A DNA stretch of 64,000 nt from Cladopsammia gracilis (Eukaryota; Cnidaria; Anthozoa; Scleractinia; Dendrophylliidae): NCBI GenBank assembly GCA_022457155.1, contig JAJGOT010000745.1, positions 225,270 to 289,269 on the forward strand. Reading direction: 5' to 3'. Below, one piece after another: positions 52,677 to 64,000 of this stretch. Every line of letters starts with the position of its first letter. The first letter of the stretch is position 1. The position numbers and the translations under genes were made by a program. The notes under the pieces are model-generated. The model made no database searches, had not been told where the DNA came from, and saw nothing but the letters and a program-made list of their open reading frames with translations.

Positions 52677-52863
52677 ATACACCATATTCCAAAATGGTGG
52701 GCAATTTATTATTCTTTTGTATGCATTTCCAATTAGCCCTCTTTGCCTCACTTTCGCGTGAAAATTCTGTTGTATTTTGCACATGCTGACGAGGCAACAA
52801 GGGCTAATTAACATACAGATAAAAGAATAATAAATTGGCCACCATTTTGGAATAAGGTGTATT
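52677..52863. repeat. Foldback MITE (unit 3 only)
   Basis: ATACACCATATTCCAAAATG at 52678 is inverted at the right end (CATTTTGGAATAAGGTGTAT), with further pairing of TTTATTATTCTTTTGTATG. The aligned place in unit 1 (about 6205) lacks it. Confidence 0.75.
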
Positions 52864-53069
52864 TTTTTAAACTTTGCCAAAAGTTGCATCTTATCCCGCT
52901 AATCAAAATTTGACAATAAAAAATGGGGTTCACCAAGTCATTTTTGAGTTACGAACACTTAAAGCTAAAATAAAGTCAATAGGTAGGTCATTAGGAACAG
53001 TAAATGAGGTCAAGTCTAACCTTGCAAAGATTGTGGCAGATGTTCCAAAGAAATCGTCCAAACAACTAC

Positions 53070-53775
53070 CAAACACCATGATTTGTGCCGGCTGTGTTGT
53101 GTCTGATGCCAACACACTGATCCTGTACTGGTACTCAACACTCTCTGCACTGTACTCCTTATGGCATCCTTCACACCATGATTTGTGCCAGCTGTGTTGT
53201 GTCTGATGCCACCACACTGATCCTGTACCGGTACTCAACACTCTCTGCACTGTACTCCTTATGGCATCCTTCACACCATGATTTGTGCCGGCTGTGTTGT
53301 GTCTGATGCCACCACACTGATTCTGTACTGGTACCCAACACTCTCTGCACTGTACTCCTTATGGCATCCTTCACACCATGATTTGTGCCGGCTGTGTTGT
53401 GTCTGATGCCACCACACTGATTCTGTACTGGTACCCAACACTCTCTGCACTGTACTCCTTATGGCATCCTTCACACCATGATTTGTGCCGGCTGTGTTGT
53501 GTCTGATGCCACCACACTGATTCTGTACTGGTACTCAACACTCTCTGCACTGTACTCCTTATGGCATCCTTCACACCATGATTTGTGCCGGCTGTGTTGT
53601 GTCTGATGTCACCACACTGATTCTGTACTGGTACCCAACACTCTCTGCACTGTACTCCTTATGGCATCCTTCACACCATGATTTGTGCCGGCTGTGTTGT
53701 GTCTGATGCCACCACACTGATTCTGTACTGGTACCCAACACTCTCTGCACTGTACTCCTTATGGCATCCTTCACA
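53070..53775. repeat. 100-bp minisatellite, about seven units
   Basis: Units starting CACCATGATTTGTGCCGGCT recur exactly every 100 bp, with near identity. Unit 1 has one copy at about 6415-6520. Open frames across it arise because the same frame pattern repeats every 300 bp. Confidence 0.95.
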
Positions 53776-56526
53776 CCACAAGCTATAAATTAAAACAAAA
53801 AAATCATTTACCTCCTACCTCCTCCTACAGTGCTGTACCTACCTCCTAAAGTTTAGACAGCACTGCTGGAAATATTGTTCATACAAATCACATTGTATAA
53901 CATGATAAATAGACATTCCAACCACAAAATACTGAAAATAGGGAGATTCGGTTACTCAGGTGGGGGTGGTGGTGTGTGACATGATAGCTTTTTATAGTCC
54001 TGGACACCCATGTAAAGCCCATACTTGCTCTACTGGGCAGCACAATGATGGTACTGGGACTAACATGTATCAGTACAGTGAGCAATGGTGAATTGGGAGT
54101 TGAGTGATTTTGTCCCAGTTGGGAAATCAATGTTTACATGGTCAAGTATTGTAGTGCCAGTAAGAGTTTCACTACTGAACTTTCCATTTATTGCAGCTTG
54201 AATAATGGATTTGTCTCTCACACCCAAGAGGATTTGACACTAGTCTGGGCAAGTGCTCATCCTGTTACCAATCTACATGTACAAATTGTGACCCCCAAAA
54301 GGCACAACGAGCACCCCTGTCCCCCTGGGGTGCTAAATTTTCACCCCAGTTACAGCTGGGGCCACTTTGGTACACCTCAGTTATGTGTGACTGTTGGAAC
54401 TCTTAGTAGAACAAGGTATAACACAATAGGCACTATTGTGATTGAGGCTCACTCTTCTAAATTGGGATTGGTAAAATCTAATTTCAAGATCTTAAAACTA
54501 TTTGTGAATGGAATTTTCTATTGATGCAATGACAGTGTACAACAAGTGCTGAAAATGTGATTTATGAATCATTTCGGGTTATTTTAGTGTCATGGGAAAT
54601 CTACATCTTTGTTTCCCGTGCTGTGGTCACTTTGAACCTGATTTCATTAAATGATAAATCACATTTTTGTCATATGCAACTTATGCACTTATCATTGGCT
54701 TTCCTGGGGGTATGACCCCTGGGACACCCCCCGGGAATTTGTTTTTACAATCAAACAAAACCCTGCTAAATGCTCGGGGTGTAGGGCATAAAATTCACGC
54801 CAAATACCCCTCCCCCAGGGGCTAAGAAGCCAGAGCATACCTTTATTTTCACTGTATATGTGCAGTAACAACAGACAAATTTGTCTATTTTTTTTTTTTT
54901 GCTCTCCTTGCACTAATCTTGATGCAGCGTCCATGGTACCAAATGTGACAGCTTGGCCCCAGTCCTTATCACACTTTATCATGAACCAGAGAATAAAAAA
55001 TCAGCTGACCAGTTGGCCTGATGGCTCAGTGGATAACTGAAAGCGCTGCACCGGTAGTCGCAAGGCTGTGTTTTTCAGGTTTCTTTGCAACGGATCAGGT
55101 TATTAGTTCATTGCTAGAAACACAGATTTCACTCATATGTATCATCATCCATAGTTGTTGTATATTGTTATTTAATATATTACCATTCAAGTGACACAAA
55201 TCGTTCAACAACTGGAATTTTATGTTTGAGAAAAGTGATCGTTTTGCCTTAGCCGGAAATTCATTGACAACTTAAGCCGAAAAAATCTGAGTATTTCAGC
55301 AACTGAGGACGCCGTCACAAATCTCATGACCCATCCCTTTCTTTGTTTTCAAAGGTCTCATGAAAACCTAGTTATCAAAGCTTTTACATTTTTAGACTTA
55401 AATACCTGCAGGGCATCTGGTACACAACATCTCTTGCCACCATTCTGTGATAGTAGGCTTCACCAATGTGCCCCTTGGACAAGGAAGCAATTTGTTTTTA
55501 TCTTTAGTTCTTGTATGTGCAAATCCCAGGTGTGCATCCCGGGGGTCTGGCTTATTCATTTCCAAAACTCAACAATGTCCCTATCCCGCAGGGCAAAAAA
55601 AAAATGTCAAAAATGTACTATTCCCGCATGTTCCTGGGGTTTCCCCAGGGGTGTCCCGGGGGTGAACCCCTGGGAAAGCCAATGATAAGTGCATTATTTA
55701 AAAGAGAAAATGCTGTGATCTGAAGATTCAAAACTTCCTCGATTTTTATGGATGGGAGGGGGGAACAGACCTAGTAGGGGATTGTGACATTTTGAGGGAC
55801 GTCAGAATCAATTCCCTATATCCCTGGGCAACAAATGAATGTCAAAATCAAGTCCCCAGGATAACTGTTTCTGACAGCCCTACGTCAAAATCCCCTGGAT
55901 AGCTATTCCCCCCCCCCCGCCCCACCCTGGTGATGATAGGTGCATTACGTGATCAAAGGTTCGATGTTTTTGTTTTTACGTGACTAGATTTTGCAAAGGA
56001 GTATAGGGGATCCTCTGTATTGCATTCCAGAAAAATTATTGGTAGCTTTTATTAAAAAAAGACCAGGGTTCATAATTTGATATTAGTTACCGAGGAACAA
56101 TAAAACACTACAGAGACAAGCGTGCATATTTCTGAGTTATACTCACATCTTTGCTTTATCATCTCGAGCATGAACTTTCTTGTGACAACGGGTACAACTG
56201 GGATAGAAAAAAGGGTCCCTTATCGACAAAACTGTGGCCAAAACGAACACACTTCGTGTTGCCATCAAACTTGAAAATTATGCAACCAACAACACATTTT
56301 GATGGAAAATAACTTTGAGAATCCAAAATGGCGCCGATTTGTCATTAGCCAATCAGATCACTGAATAGATCAAGTAGGCCCCAGTCTTTTGTAGTTCTTT
56401 GGAGAGCCCGACGAAACACAGTTTAGCTGGTGGTGGATAAAATGTAGTTTGTTTCTTTTTAGATCTCATTTGTGAAAATGAGTCCTTCGTGGAAACGTTT
56501 TGCACTAGACCTTCTACTAGCTTATA
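53776..56526. other. Non-coding paralogous flank, unit 3
   Basis: Colinear with 6521-9254. Contains the SINE fragment at 55014-55110 and C-rich runs near 55910. No gene is supported. Confidence 0.5.
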
Positions 56527-57770
56527 TTTTAAAGGTCTTTTTGACATGGGAGCGACGTCACAAGAGAGTTTTCAGTGGGAACCTAACCTGTTAGTAATAA
56601 TATTGGGTAAGCATTAGATCCCATCTGCCTAAACCACCTCGAATACCTTATTGAGACTGCAAAGCTGCATCATATTCAGAATTCATCCGTGAAGTATCTC
56701 CTACTCAGAGTTACATCCGGGGTCCCTCAAGGGACTGTTCTGGGCCCGCTCATGTTTCTCCTCTTTATTAACGACATCAATTCGGAAATCTCCTCGCGCA
56801 TTAGGCTCTTCGCAGACGGTACTATTTTGTATGGGCTGATCCAAGGGCCTCAGGATGCAGCAGTTCTGCAGAAAGATCTTGACCTCCTTTATAAGTGGTC
56901 TAATACATGGCAAATGTCTTTCAATTTCGACAAATGTAACATCATCAGAATTCACAGATCAAAGAATCCCATCATCCATAATTACACGCTAGGAGGGACT
57001 TTGTTAAAATCTGTACCAAGCCACCCTTATCTGGGCGTGGAGTTATCTTCTAATCTGGATTGGCATGGCCATGTTACCAACATTCCTGGCAAAGCGAATA
57101 AATCACTGGGGTTTATACGGCGAAATCTCGGAGGCTGCCCTGACTTTGTTAAAGAACGAGCTTACACCAACCTCGTACGACCACACATCGAATATGCTTC
57201 CTGTGTGTGGGATCCCCACATTCAGAAACAGATCAGGGACCTGGAAGGTGTTCAGCGAAGAGCCGCTAGGTTTGTAAAAAACTGCTACTAGAGAATGATC
57301 CGAGAACCGGGGACTGTGACGGGTCTACTTAAAGATCTTAAATGGCCCTCCCTTGAAACGAGACGTAAAATTGCAAGACTCGCCATGTTTTATAAGATGG
57401 TAAATGGTCTCGTGAACATTGATCTACCAGATGACCTCTTGAGAACATCTCAACGCTTTACGCGCCTCTCACATCCCAAGAGATTTATCAACCTGTATAG
57501 CTCTACTAACACCCGTAAATTCAGCTTCATAACAAGGTCACTTAAGGAGTGGAACCTGCTCCCTAACAATATACTTGAGGCCCCCACCCTTGCTAAGTTC
57601 AAGGAGATGGTCACCATGGAACTTGTGGAGTAGTTTAATTAATGAACACGCAACACCTGTCAGTTTATTTTATTTTATTTTACATTGTATTTAATATATC
57701 CGCTTTCATGCCAACAGCTTTGCGGATTATAATATATAAATATATAAATAAATAAATAAATAAATACTCT
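56527..57770 (+). pseudogene. Non-LTR retrotransposon RT remnant, copy 3
   Basis: The uninterrupted counterpart of the unit 1 remnant. SGVPQGTVLGPLMFLLFIND is kept, the catalytic box again reads FADG, and one in-frame TAG lies at 57289-57291, after which the same frame runs to 57633. The 5' part with endonuclease and the beginning of the RT are missing. The element ends with ATAAATA repeats near 57740-57770. Confidence 0.82.
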
Positions 57771-58347
57771 TTTACGTTTTGGAAAACTAATTAACACGTG
57801 TGTAAACAATGACGCTATAACTTAAATTAATTTGACCTAACTTAATTTAATTTATTTGTATTGATTTATTGAGCGACCGGATTAGCCTCGCTATTGGCAA
57901 CGGAGTAACTGGTTAGCTTTCAGTTGAGGTTGGGGTTATCAGTTTAGAGCAGTTTTCAATTGAGTGTCGTAAAACCAAACCCAAAATAATCACTCTAACC
58001 AATCACAGCAGACGCACACAATCCAATGAACCAATCAGAACTCGAAGCAAATACATGTAGCCGGCGCCAAGCGCGGGAAAATGCGTGCGAGCAAATCACG
58101 ATTGGTTTTGGTTTTACTTCTGATTGGTTGAGAAAGTGGCACGAGATTTTTTAGCCAATCACAAAGCGTAGCAATGCAAAACCAAAGCAATTGTGAAATT
58201 ACTTTCGACACTGAAAACTGCTCGATATAGTTAAATTTAGGCCTAAACAACCCGAAAAGCTAGGTGGTACTCTGGTACGGTAGGCTATGTAAGCCTAAAT
58301 AGTTGAACGAAAAAGTTCAAAAAAACTGCGTGGCACTTGTGAAATGA
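57771..58347. other. Non-coding flank, unit 3
   Basis: Nearly identical to 13296-13883. No gene is seen. Confidence 0.5.
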
Positions 58348-58753
58348 TGGAAAATGTTAATGTTGAAAAGCGCCGAAAATTTGAAAGTTTTAAAACGTTT
58401 CGGGCTTAGCCCTTCTTCAATGAAATGTCAATTTTAAAACGGAATGAAAATGAGTCACATCTCATGTCTCTTTCTTTGCTTGATTGCGCTGCAGAGCTTC
58501 ACGCCACGCACTTCTGCGTCATGCAGAGAGTGGCCGTTTGCATTCTTGAAGTGTCTTGCAACGGATAAACCAAGCAAGTTTTTTTTCAATGCTGTAGAGG
58601 TGTTCGCCAAAGCGTTCCCTAAGAGAACGCCCAGCTTCAGCAATCATCAACCGTTCTAAAATTGACATTTCACTGAAGAAAGGATAAGCCCGACTGAACG
58701 TCTGAAAACTTTCTAATTTTCGGCACTTTTCAACATTAACATTTTCCATTATT
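58348..58753 (-). mobile_element. Penelope-like GIY-YIG remnant between inverted arms, copy 3
   Basis: Arms starting GGAAAATGTTAATGTTGAAA and its inverted partner enclose a minus-strand frame with GRSLRERFGEHLYSIEKK and then, in another frame, HFKNANGHSLHDAEV. These are C-terminal pieces of a GIY-YIG endonuclease. Less decayed than the unit 1 copy. Confidence 0.6.
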
Positions 58754-58874
58754 TATCATGCAAGCCTAAGCCTAGCTGAGGTCACAGGTTTAATCCGGAT
58801 TGAGGATTTCAGTTTTCCTTTTTTACACTTAATATATTTGCCTCTCTCGTTTTTCCGTTTCAAGCAAGAGCGCT

Positions 58875-59355
58875 CGAACTTATCAACTCAAATACTAAAC
58901 GTCATCTTTTGAATCTCTTTACGGTGACCAATTGAACTTATCAACTCAGTTACTAAACGTCATCTTTTGAATCTCTTTACGGTGGACAATTGAACTTATC
59001 AACTCAGTTAATAAACGTCATCTTTTTAATCTCTTTACGGTGGCCAATTGAACTTATCAACTCAGTTAATAGACGTCATCTTTTGAATCTCTTTACCGTG
59101 ACCACGCAATTGAACTTATCAACTCAGTTACTAAACGTCATCTTTTGAATCTCTTTACGGTGGCCAATTGAACTTATTAACTCAGTTAATAGACGTCATC
59201 TTTTAAATCTCTTTACGGTGACCAATTGAACTTATCAACTCAAATACTAAACGTCATCTTTTGAATCTCTTTACGGTGACCAATTAAACTTATCAACTGA
59301 GTTAATAAACGTCATCTTCTGAATCTCTTTACGGTGGACAATTGAACTTATCAAT
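58875..59355. repeat. 58-bp satellite, about eight copies
   Basis: Same unit as 14405-15890, with more GACCAATTG variants. Copy number differs about threefold between units. Confidence 0.93.
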
Positions 59356-59509
59356 TCATAAAACGAAATTTTCATGTTTCGGCTTCCTCCTCTTGACAAA
59401 CTATCTATCTATTAGAACTTTGTGAAAATTTAAGAGAACATGGATTTTTTCACCAAATGAAGGAGTTGCAATAAGAGCCTGAAAAAATTTCAGGCCTCGA
59501 CGGGATTCA

Positions 59510-60052
59510 AACCAATTTGGGATTGGGGTATAATAGAATTCACCAAGCTCTCATCTGGCATGGTAGCTCAGTGATTTGGGATTAGGGTATAATAGATCTC
59601 ACCAAGCTCTCATCTGGCATGGTAGCTCAATAATTTGGGATTGGAGTATAATAGAAATCACCAAGCTCTCATCTGGCATGGTAGCTCAGTGATTTGGGAT
59701 TAGGGTATAATAGAATTCACCAACTCTTATCTGGCATGTTAGCTCAGTGATTTGGGATTAGGGTATAATAGATCTCACCAAGCTCTTATCTGGCATGGTA
59801 GCTCAGTGATTTGGGATAAGGGTATAATAGAATTCACAAAGCTCTCATCTGGCATGGTAGCTCAGTGATTTGGGATTAGGGTATAATAGAATTCACCAAG
59901 CTCTCATTTGGCATCAGGTAGCTCAGTGATTTGGGATTAGGGTATAATAGAATTCACCAAGCTCTCATCTGGCATGGAAGCTCAGTGATTTGGGATTGGG
60001 GTATAATAGAATTCACCAAGCTCTCATCTGGCATCAGGTAGCTCAGTGATTT
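59510..60052. repeat. 59-bp satellite containing a tRNA A-box
   Basis: About nine copies of a 59-bp unit with CTGGCATGGTAGCTCAGTGA and TTAGGGTATAATAGAATTCA. Each unit carries TAGCTCAGTG, the Pol III A-box. The last unit runs into a B-box bearing end (60083-60101). Confidence 0.9.
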
Positions 60053-60110
60053 ACGAGGGGAATCGTAAAAGTCAAAGGTTCGAACCCCGTCGAGGTCCGA
60101 AAATATTTTT
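60033..60110 (+). repeat. tRNA-derived SINE head at the satellite end
   Basis: GGTAGCTCAGTG (A-box) is followed by a stem TTTACGA/TCGTAAA and by GGTTCGAACCC (B-box). Acceptor pairing is not clear, so it is a SINE-type tRNA relic. Confidence 0.55.
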
Positions 60111-60517
60111 CAGACTGTAATTGCAACTCCTTCAGTTGCCGTATAACTGCGATTATCACATTCTCTTTAATTAGTACACATTTTATTTTATTGGGCTTTT
60201 CTCGCAATCTCTTTCTCCCGGTGCATAACAAAACGACAGAACGTTTTGGACTGGGTCAAGGTATGAGACAAACTTGCGGGGAATAACAGCATTTTCTGGT
60301 TTGTTAGCTTGGTGTTGTGTAAAAATGGGAAATCGCCCATTAATGTATGTTTTAAGGTTGAGCAGAAGGTTTGCCAACAAAAGCGTCAAAAAAATAGAGG
60401 TCAATAGAGATTGTTAATTTACTTATGCTCTGTTGCGCTTTGCGCCAGTAGCATGCATGTTTTCCGGAGCTTGATATATTTCCTTACCCTTGGCTAGCCT
60501 GCGTAACGGGCGTTTTT
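60111..60517. other. Intergenic, unit 3
   Basis: Related to 20620-20990. No gene is seen. Confidence 0.45.
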
Positions 60518-60645
60518 TTGTTGGCGTGCGCGATGCTGAATTCGCGAACAGCGAAGCCGAGAGGGAAGAAAGTTCTCCTTCTCGATCTCCTCTCCATTCC
60601 CCTGCGACTTCGTCGCTCGCAAATTCAGCATCGCGCGCGCCAACA
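60518..60645. repeat. GC-rich foldback repeat, copy 3
   Basis: GTTGGCGTGCGCGATGCTGA is inverted at about 60625-60644. Confidence 0.75.
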
Positions 60646-60691
60646 AAACCGCCAGCTGCGCAAGCTAACGCTTGTGCCATTTACATGTCCC

Positions 60692-60889
60692 CTGACTCGT
60701 TCCCAGTCGTCTCTCAATTAACGAGGGGAGCGCGAGGGGTGATGGGAAGGAAAGAGAGGGTCTCTCCCTTTCCTTTTCCTCCTGCCCATCACCCCTTGCG
60801 ATGCCCTCGATCGCACTTCTCTCGTTCCTCGTCTATCTCGCGCGCGTCTTCTGCGTTTTGTCAAGAGAGACGATTGGGGACGAGTCAGA
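60692..60889. repeat. GACTCGTCCCCAGTCG foldback repeat, copy E
   Basis: Complete copy with inverted ends and the central GGGAAGGA palindrome. Confidence 0.8.
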
Positions 60890-61839
60890 TGTTTTCCCGC
60901 GTTTGGCACCGGTCCTGTTTCCCAGCTTGCCACTGGTTTTTATTTACGTTTTTTCTGTTTGTTGTTGTGTTGTGAATGCGCAGAGCTAACGGTTTGGCTT
61001 AGTTTTACAACACCTATTGCTTATCAAAGAGCCCTTTTAATGTGATTTCTACAGCGATTTTAAGTATTATTTCCTGAAATCGCGATCGCCTGTGCAAACT
61101 ACCAGCGTTTTTTTCTCACATTTGATGGCGATATGATCGCGGTTTTGAGATGTCTTTGAAGCGAGGCACGCTTGATGTCAGCATAAAACACATTAACGTT
61201 TCACTTAAGGCAGTTTTTTTTTTGCTGACATTACACGCGCGTTACACGCACTACACGCATTACACGCGCGTTACACGCATTACACGCATTACACGCGCGT
61301 TGCGCACCTCACAGTTATTAAATCTTAAACAAATTTCTGCGAAATCGTACCAAAAATCGCCAGTAGCGTACAGTAGCGTCTTAAAGACGCATTTAAAATC
61401 ACAGGACGAGGACAAAAAGCCGGAAAACCTCGGATGGTACAAACACTATCAAATTGATTTCATAAATTTTGCACGTTTCCCATTCAAATTTCGCCGTCTT
61501 TTTTTAGGTCCGGCCATTCGCCACAGAGGGAACTGTGCAACAATCTTCTTAACGCAGTTGCAACAAAACGATTTAGTCATTTTAAGAGTTTTTATTTCAG
61601 GACCCTAAGTTTATTAGCAACGCTATTACGTGCCACCCTCACATCACTGTGAAGGCCCTGGGAGACCTGGGAGAAGGTCCACATACATGACCTAAAACAC
61701 ATGACGAAATAAAGAAGGCCTGGAAACTGGTGAAGGTACAGTTCATAAACTGCTGCTTGACATCGGAGAGAACAGGATTGGCGATCCTTGGACACTGGTA
61801 TCCTCATAACAAGGACTTGTTCCTTTGAAGTCAGATAAC
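60890..61839. other. Intergenic, unit 3, with TTACACGCAT microsatellite
   Basis: Colinear with 16448-17270. A run of TTACACGCAT-like 10-mers at 61232-61302 is expanded compared with unit 1. No gene is supported. Confidence 0.5.
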
Positions 61840-62155
61840 AACGGAGAAACTCCAGCTGGCGTCCATAAGTAGTTGATGACTGCAACATTTTTCGTAGTAC
61901 AGTGAAGTTTGTTCATTTTCTTTGTTAACAGCGTCCATTTCCAAATCAGCTAAAAATGCACTGAGATCCTCTGAAGAAGGCAAGTCCTCGTGCTCTGTCC
62001 ATTCGTAAGAAGCCGCTTGCAGCTCTTTGCAGTCGTCAAGTTTCTTGAAAACTCGAACCCCTGCTGGAGTCGTGAACTGAGTTGAACGAAGCGAGTTTGA
62101 GTTATTGCTGTTGATGCCTTTGTTCTGCGATGAAACTTGACCGCTGTGATCTAAA
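61840..62155 (-). pseudogene. Exon of the unrecognised host gene, copy C
   Basis: The splice acceptor and the exon start match copies A and B2. The tryptophan codon is intact, and the sequence reads EWTEHEDLPSSEDLSAFLAD. The downstream part is shortened and joins directly to a piece corresponding to 17300-17345. Confidence 0.45.
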
Positions 62156-62451
62156 ATAGAAAAAAACCCTTATGCCAAACAGCACCTTCCATATGAAATA
62201 ATATCATGAAAAGTATGTTTATTTTTGTTTACAATATAAAGTAATGGGTGATTAAAAATGAATTTTCCCGACACCCTTTATTTAACAATGTTTATACAGT
62301 GGAACCCTGATAGTAAAACCACTCACGAACATAAACATGTACCAATCAAAGAGAAAGATGATAATTATTTATAATATGAACCAAGGAGTTTGTGATCAAA
62401 ATATTTCATTCTTTGTCAATTGTTATTTGCTTTTGGCAATTATATTACATA
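62156..62451. other. Intergenic, unit 3
   Basis: Colinear with 23028-23400. No gene is seen. Confidence 0.5.
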
Positions 62452-62620
62452 GGCCATTTCCGAGTTGCCTTTAGCCTCTCTATCAAAGGGAGGCTAGGTG
62501 CGAAACCTTTCATATGAAAATGAGTTTTTACTTGCACGTGAATGAAAACTCATTTTCATATGAAAGGTTTCGCCCTAGCCTCGCTTTGATATAGAGGCTA
62601 AAGGCAACTCGGAAATGGCC
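62452..62620. repeat. Foldback MITE with TA flanks
   Basis: GGCCATTTCCGAGTTGCCTT and its inverted partner (AAGGCAACTCGGAAATGGCC) enclose a nearly continuous palindrome through AACTCATTTTCATATGAAAG. TA stands on both sides. Confidence 0.85.
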
Positions 62621-62694
62621 TATTGGGTGTTTGGTTACATTATCGGCGTTGCCGTATGAACGGGGTGTTTTCAGATCAGAAAATAACTGCTTTT

Positions 62695-62968
62695 AGTATA
62701 TACTGAAACAGTGGATAGCATTGTTGGCGCGCTCTGATTGGCTACCGAAACTCGGAATAGCAAGTGCTATTCACCTCCCAGCCATTTGCGCGCGAAAATT
62801 GTAATCGTTGACAGGAATAAATGAGTTAAAAAAAGCATCAATTTCGTAATATTATCTCACTGTTTCAGTGTATACTAAAACAACTATTCACCTCAGTGTA
62901 GGTGGGTAGTGGTGGATATTATATCCATCACTACCCACCTACACTGAAGTGAATAGTTGTTAATTATA
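62695..62968. repeat. MITE with a second internal palindrome (unit 3 only)
   Basis: TATATACTGAAACAGTG is inverted at CACTGTTTCAGTGTATAC, and a second near-perfect palindrome (AACTATTCACCTCAGTGTAG to its complement) occupies 62881-62961. The aligned place at about 23935 lacks the insertion. Confidence 0.75.
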
Positions 62969-63561
62969 CGGGCCAAAAACTGACCGCAGTAAGGCTAGCC
63001 TTTGTCACCAAGTCTTCTAAAACAATTAACAAGCTGCGAGGAGTGAGGCGAGGATGAGACTCGTTCCACTCCTCTCGCAGAACACCTGGCACCATATTGG
63101 GAGTTACTCTGAAGTCAGTGTTGGACTGTTTGTTAAAACTTTGAAAAATTGAAATTAATATAATTACTAGAAAAAGTGTCTTTCCTGCGTCATTCTATTT
63201 TCGAGATATTTTTCATTCCAAATGGGTTTTTAACTCTTTTAAAACTCAAACAGTGATCAGCATCTCATTTCTCATTACAACATCACTACATGATCATGAG
63301 AATTAAGAAAATGATCAGCAAGGGTGAATTGCCTTAGGGATCAATAAATTCCTTCTCCCAACAAGTTTGATAAGAAATGAATGTGAGACAAGTAATTCAC
63401 TTTCTAAAAAGAAACGAATTTGAACGAGGAATTCAGGATTGAAATACCGAAGAATATATGTCTCGCAGTTCACATAATATATGGTTTTCATATATTCATA
63501 TTCATATGTAGTCACTATCATCGGATATATGACGAACTCACAATTGACCATCTATCCATGT
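62969..63561. other. End of unit 3 and start of a fourth unit
   Basis: 63360-63470 matches 24705-24800, the beginning of the TRIM 5' flank in unit 2. No gene is reached before the SINE insertion. Confidence 0.5.
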
Positions 63562-63638
63562 GGCTTGATAGCTCAGTGGATAGAGCATTGCACCGGTACA
63601 TGTATCGCAAGGTTATGGGTTCGAATCCCGTTCAAGCC
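63562..63638 (+). repeat. tRNA-like head of a SINE, well preserved
   Basis: Acceptor arms GGCTTGA and TCAAGCC pair perfectly. TAGCTCAGTGGATAGAGCA makes the D-arm with A-box, and ATGGGTTCGAATCCCGT the T-arm with B-box. The anticodon arm is odd, with a TTGC/GCAA stem around a 13-nt loop. It is followed by a T-run, so it is probably a SINE rather than a working tRNA gene. Confidence 0.7.
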
Positions 63639-64000
63639 TGAATTTTTTTTTTCAGGTTGCTTTTTTAACTGCTTAAGTTGAGAGCACACTGCGAGGATCA
63701 TCAGTAAATTTCACAAATGTTTCTTCTAACGGCCGAAATATTCTTATTTCAACTGCTAATCCAAAGTAAATAACAACAGTATGAAGAACAAGAGCGTGTT
63801 TATGTTGTGGCCACATTTTATTTATGTCATTAGTATGGCATCGCGTTTTTCTGTACGAGCGAGATAAAAATGTGTAATTTTTCGCCGGTTTCACAACTGA
63901 AAGGCCGCCGATTTGCCGTTTTTCAAACTTTGCCCGTTTTCGAAAAAAATAAAACGCCGTTACAATGTTTAATGTTGTTTTTGAAAATACTTCACTATAG
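63639..64000. other. Window end, non-coding
   Basis: A T-run belonging to the SINE tail, then ordinary sequence. No gene is supported. Confidence 0.4.

Noticed and set aside
53171..53774. Series of identical 67-residue minus-strand frames
   Set aside because: They are produced by the exact 100-bp repeat and have no support as genes.
55326..55685. 119-residue frame similar to 7924-8361
   Set aside because: Frames differ between the copies through non-triplet indels and contain repeat-derived GC-rich sequence.

Overview
The window looks like nuclear DNA of an animal, most likely an anthozoan cnidarian such as a stony coral or relative. This is inferred from intact single-exon TRIM-NHL genes in tandem, tRNA-derived SINEs, Penelope-like and non-LTR retroelements, many foldback MITEs and several satellites. 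No bacterial operon layout is present.

The host part is a tandem segmental duplication. Three paralogous units each start with a TRIM-NHL gene (1130-3310, 25525-27726, 47550-49739), and a fourth unit seems to begin near 63360. Behind each gene come a satellite, A/T-rich non-coding DNA, non-LTR reverse transcriptase remnants, 58-bp satellites, GC-rich foldback repeats and decayed minus-strand exons of an unrecognised gene. Comparing units shows insertions unique to one copy: a Penelope-like element, a 1.66-kb DNA transposon and several MITEs. The TRIM copies are almost identical in RING and B-boxes but differ strongly in the NHL propeller.

The most notable content is a 17.5-kb integrated DNA virus or Polinton/Maverick-like element (about 29113-46645, 164-bp terminal inverted repeats) inserted into a host foldback repeat whose empty paralogue is at 19673-19871. 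It encodes a protein-primed family B DNA polymerase, a retroviral-type integrase, an A32-like packaging ATPase, a double-jelly-roll-like major capsid candidate, a candidate penton or minor capsid protein, a VLTF3-like late transcription factor, a YqaJ-type exonuclease and about nine small or structural proteins of unknown function, several with membrane segments. Most genes have their own TATATA-type element a few bases before the ATG, which fits a dedicated viral transcription programme. A 600-bp non-coding stretch (43809-44421) carries an array of six GTGAC repeats and two strongly structured segments.

The right end of the element is a head-to-head palindrome: a full TIR, a 15-nt spacer, then a truncated inverted TIR fused to host DNA. 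No 6-bp target duplication is seen. Decay has begun: the exonuclease frame has one in-frame TGA, the region before the ATPase passes through three frames, and one small gene is tandemly duplicated with a changed C terminus. Gene functions are read from motifs only; no database search was possible.
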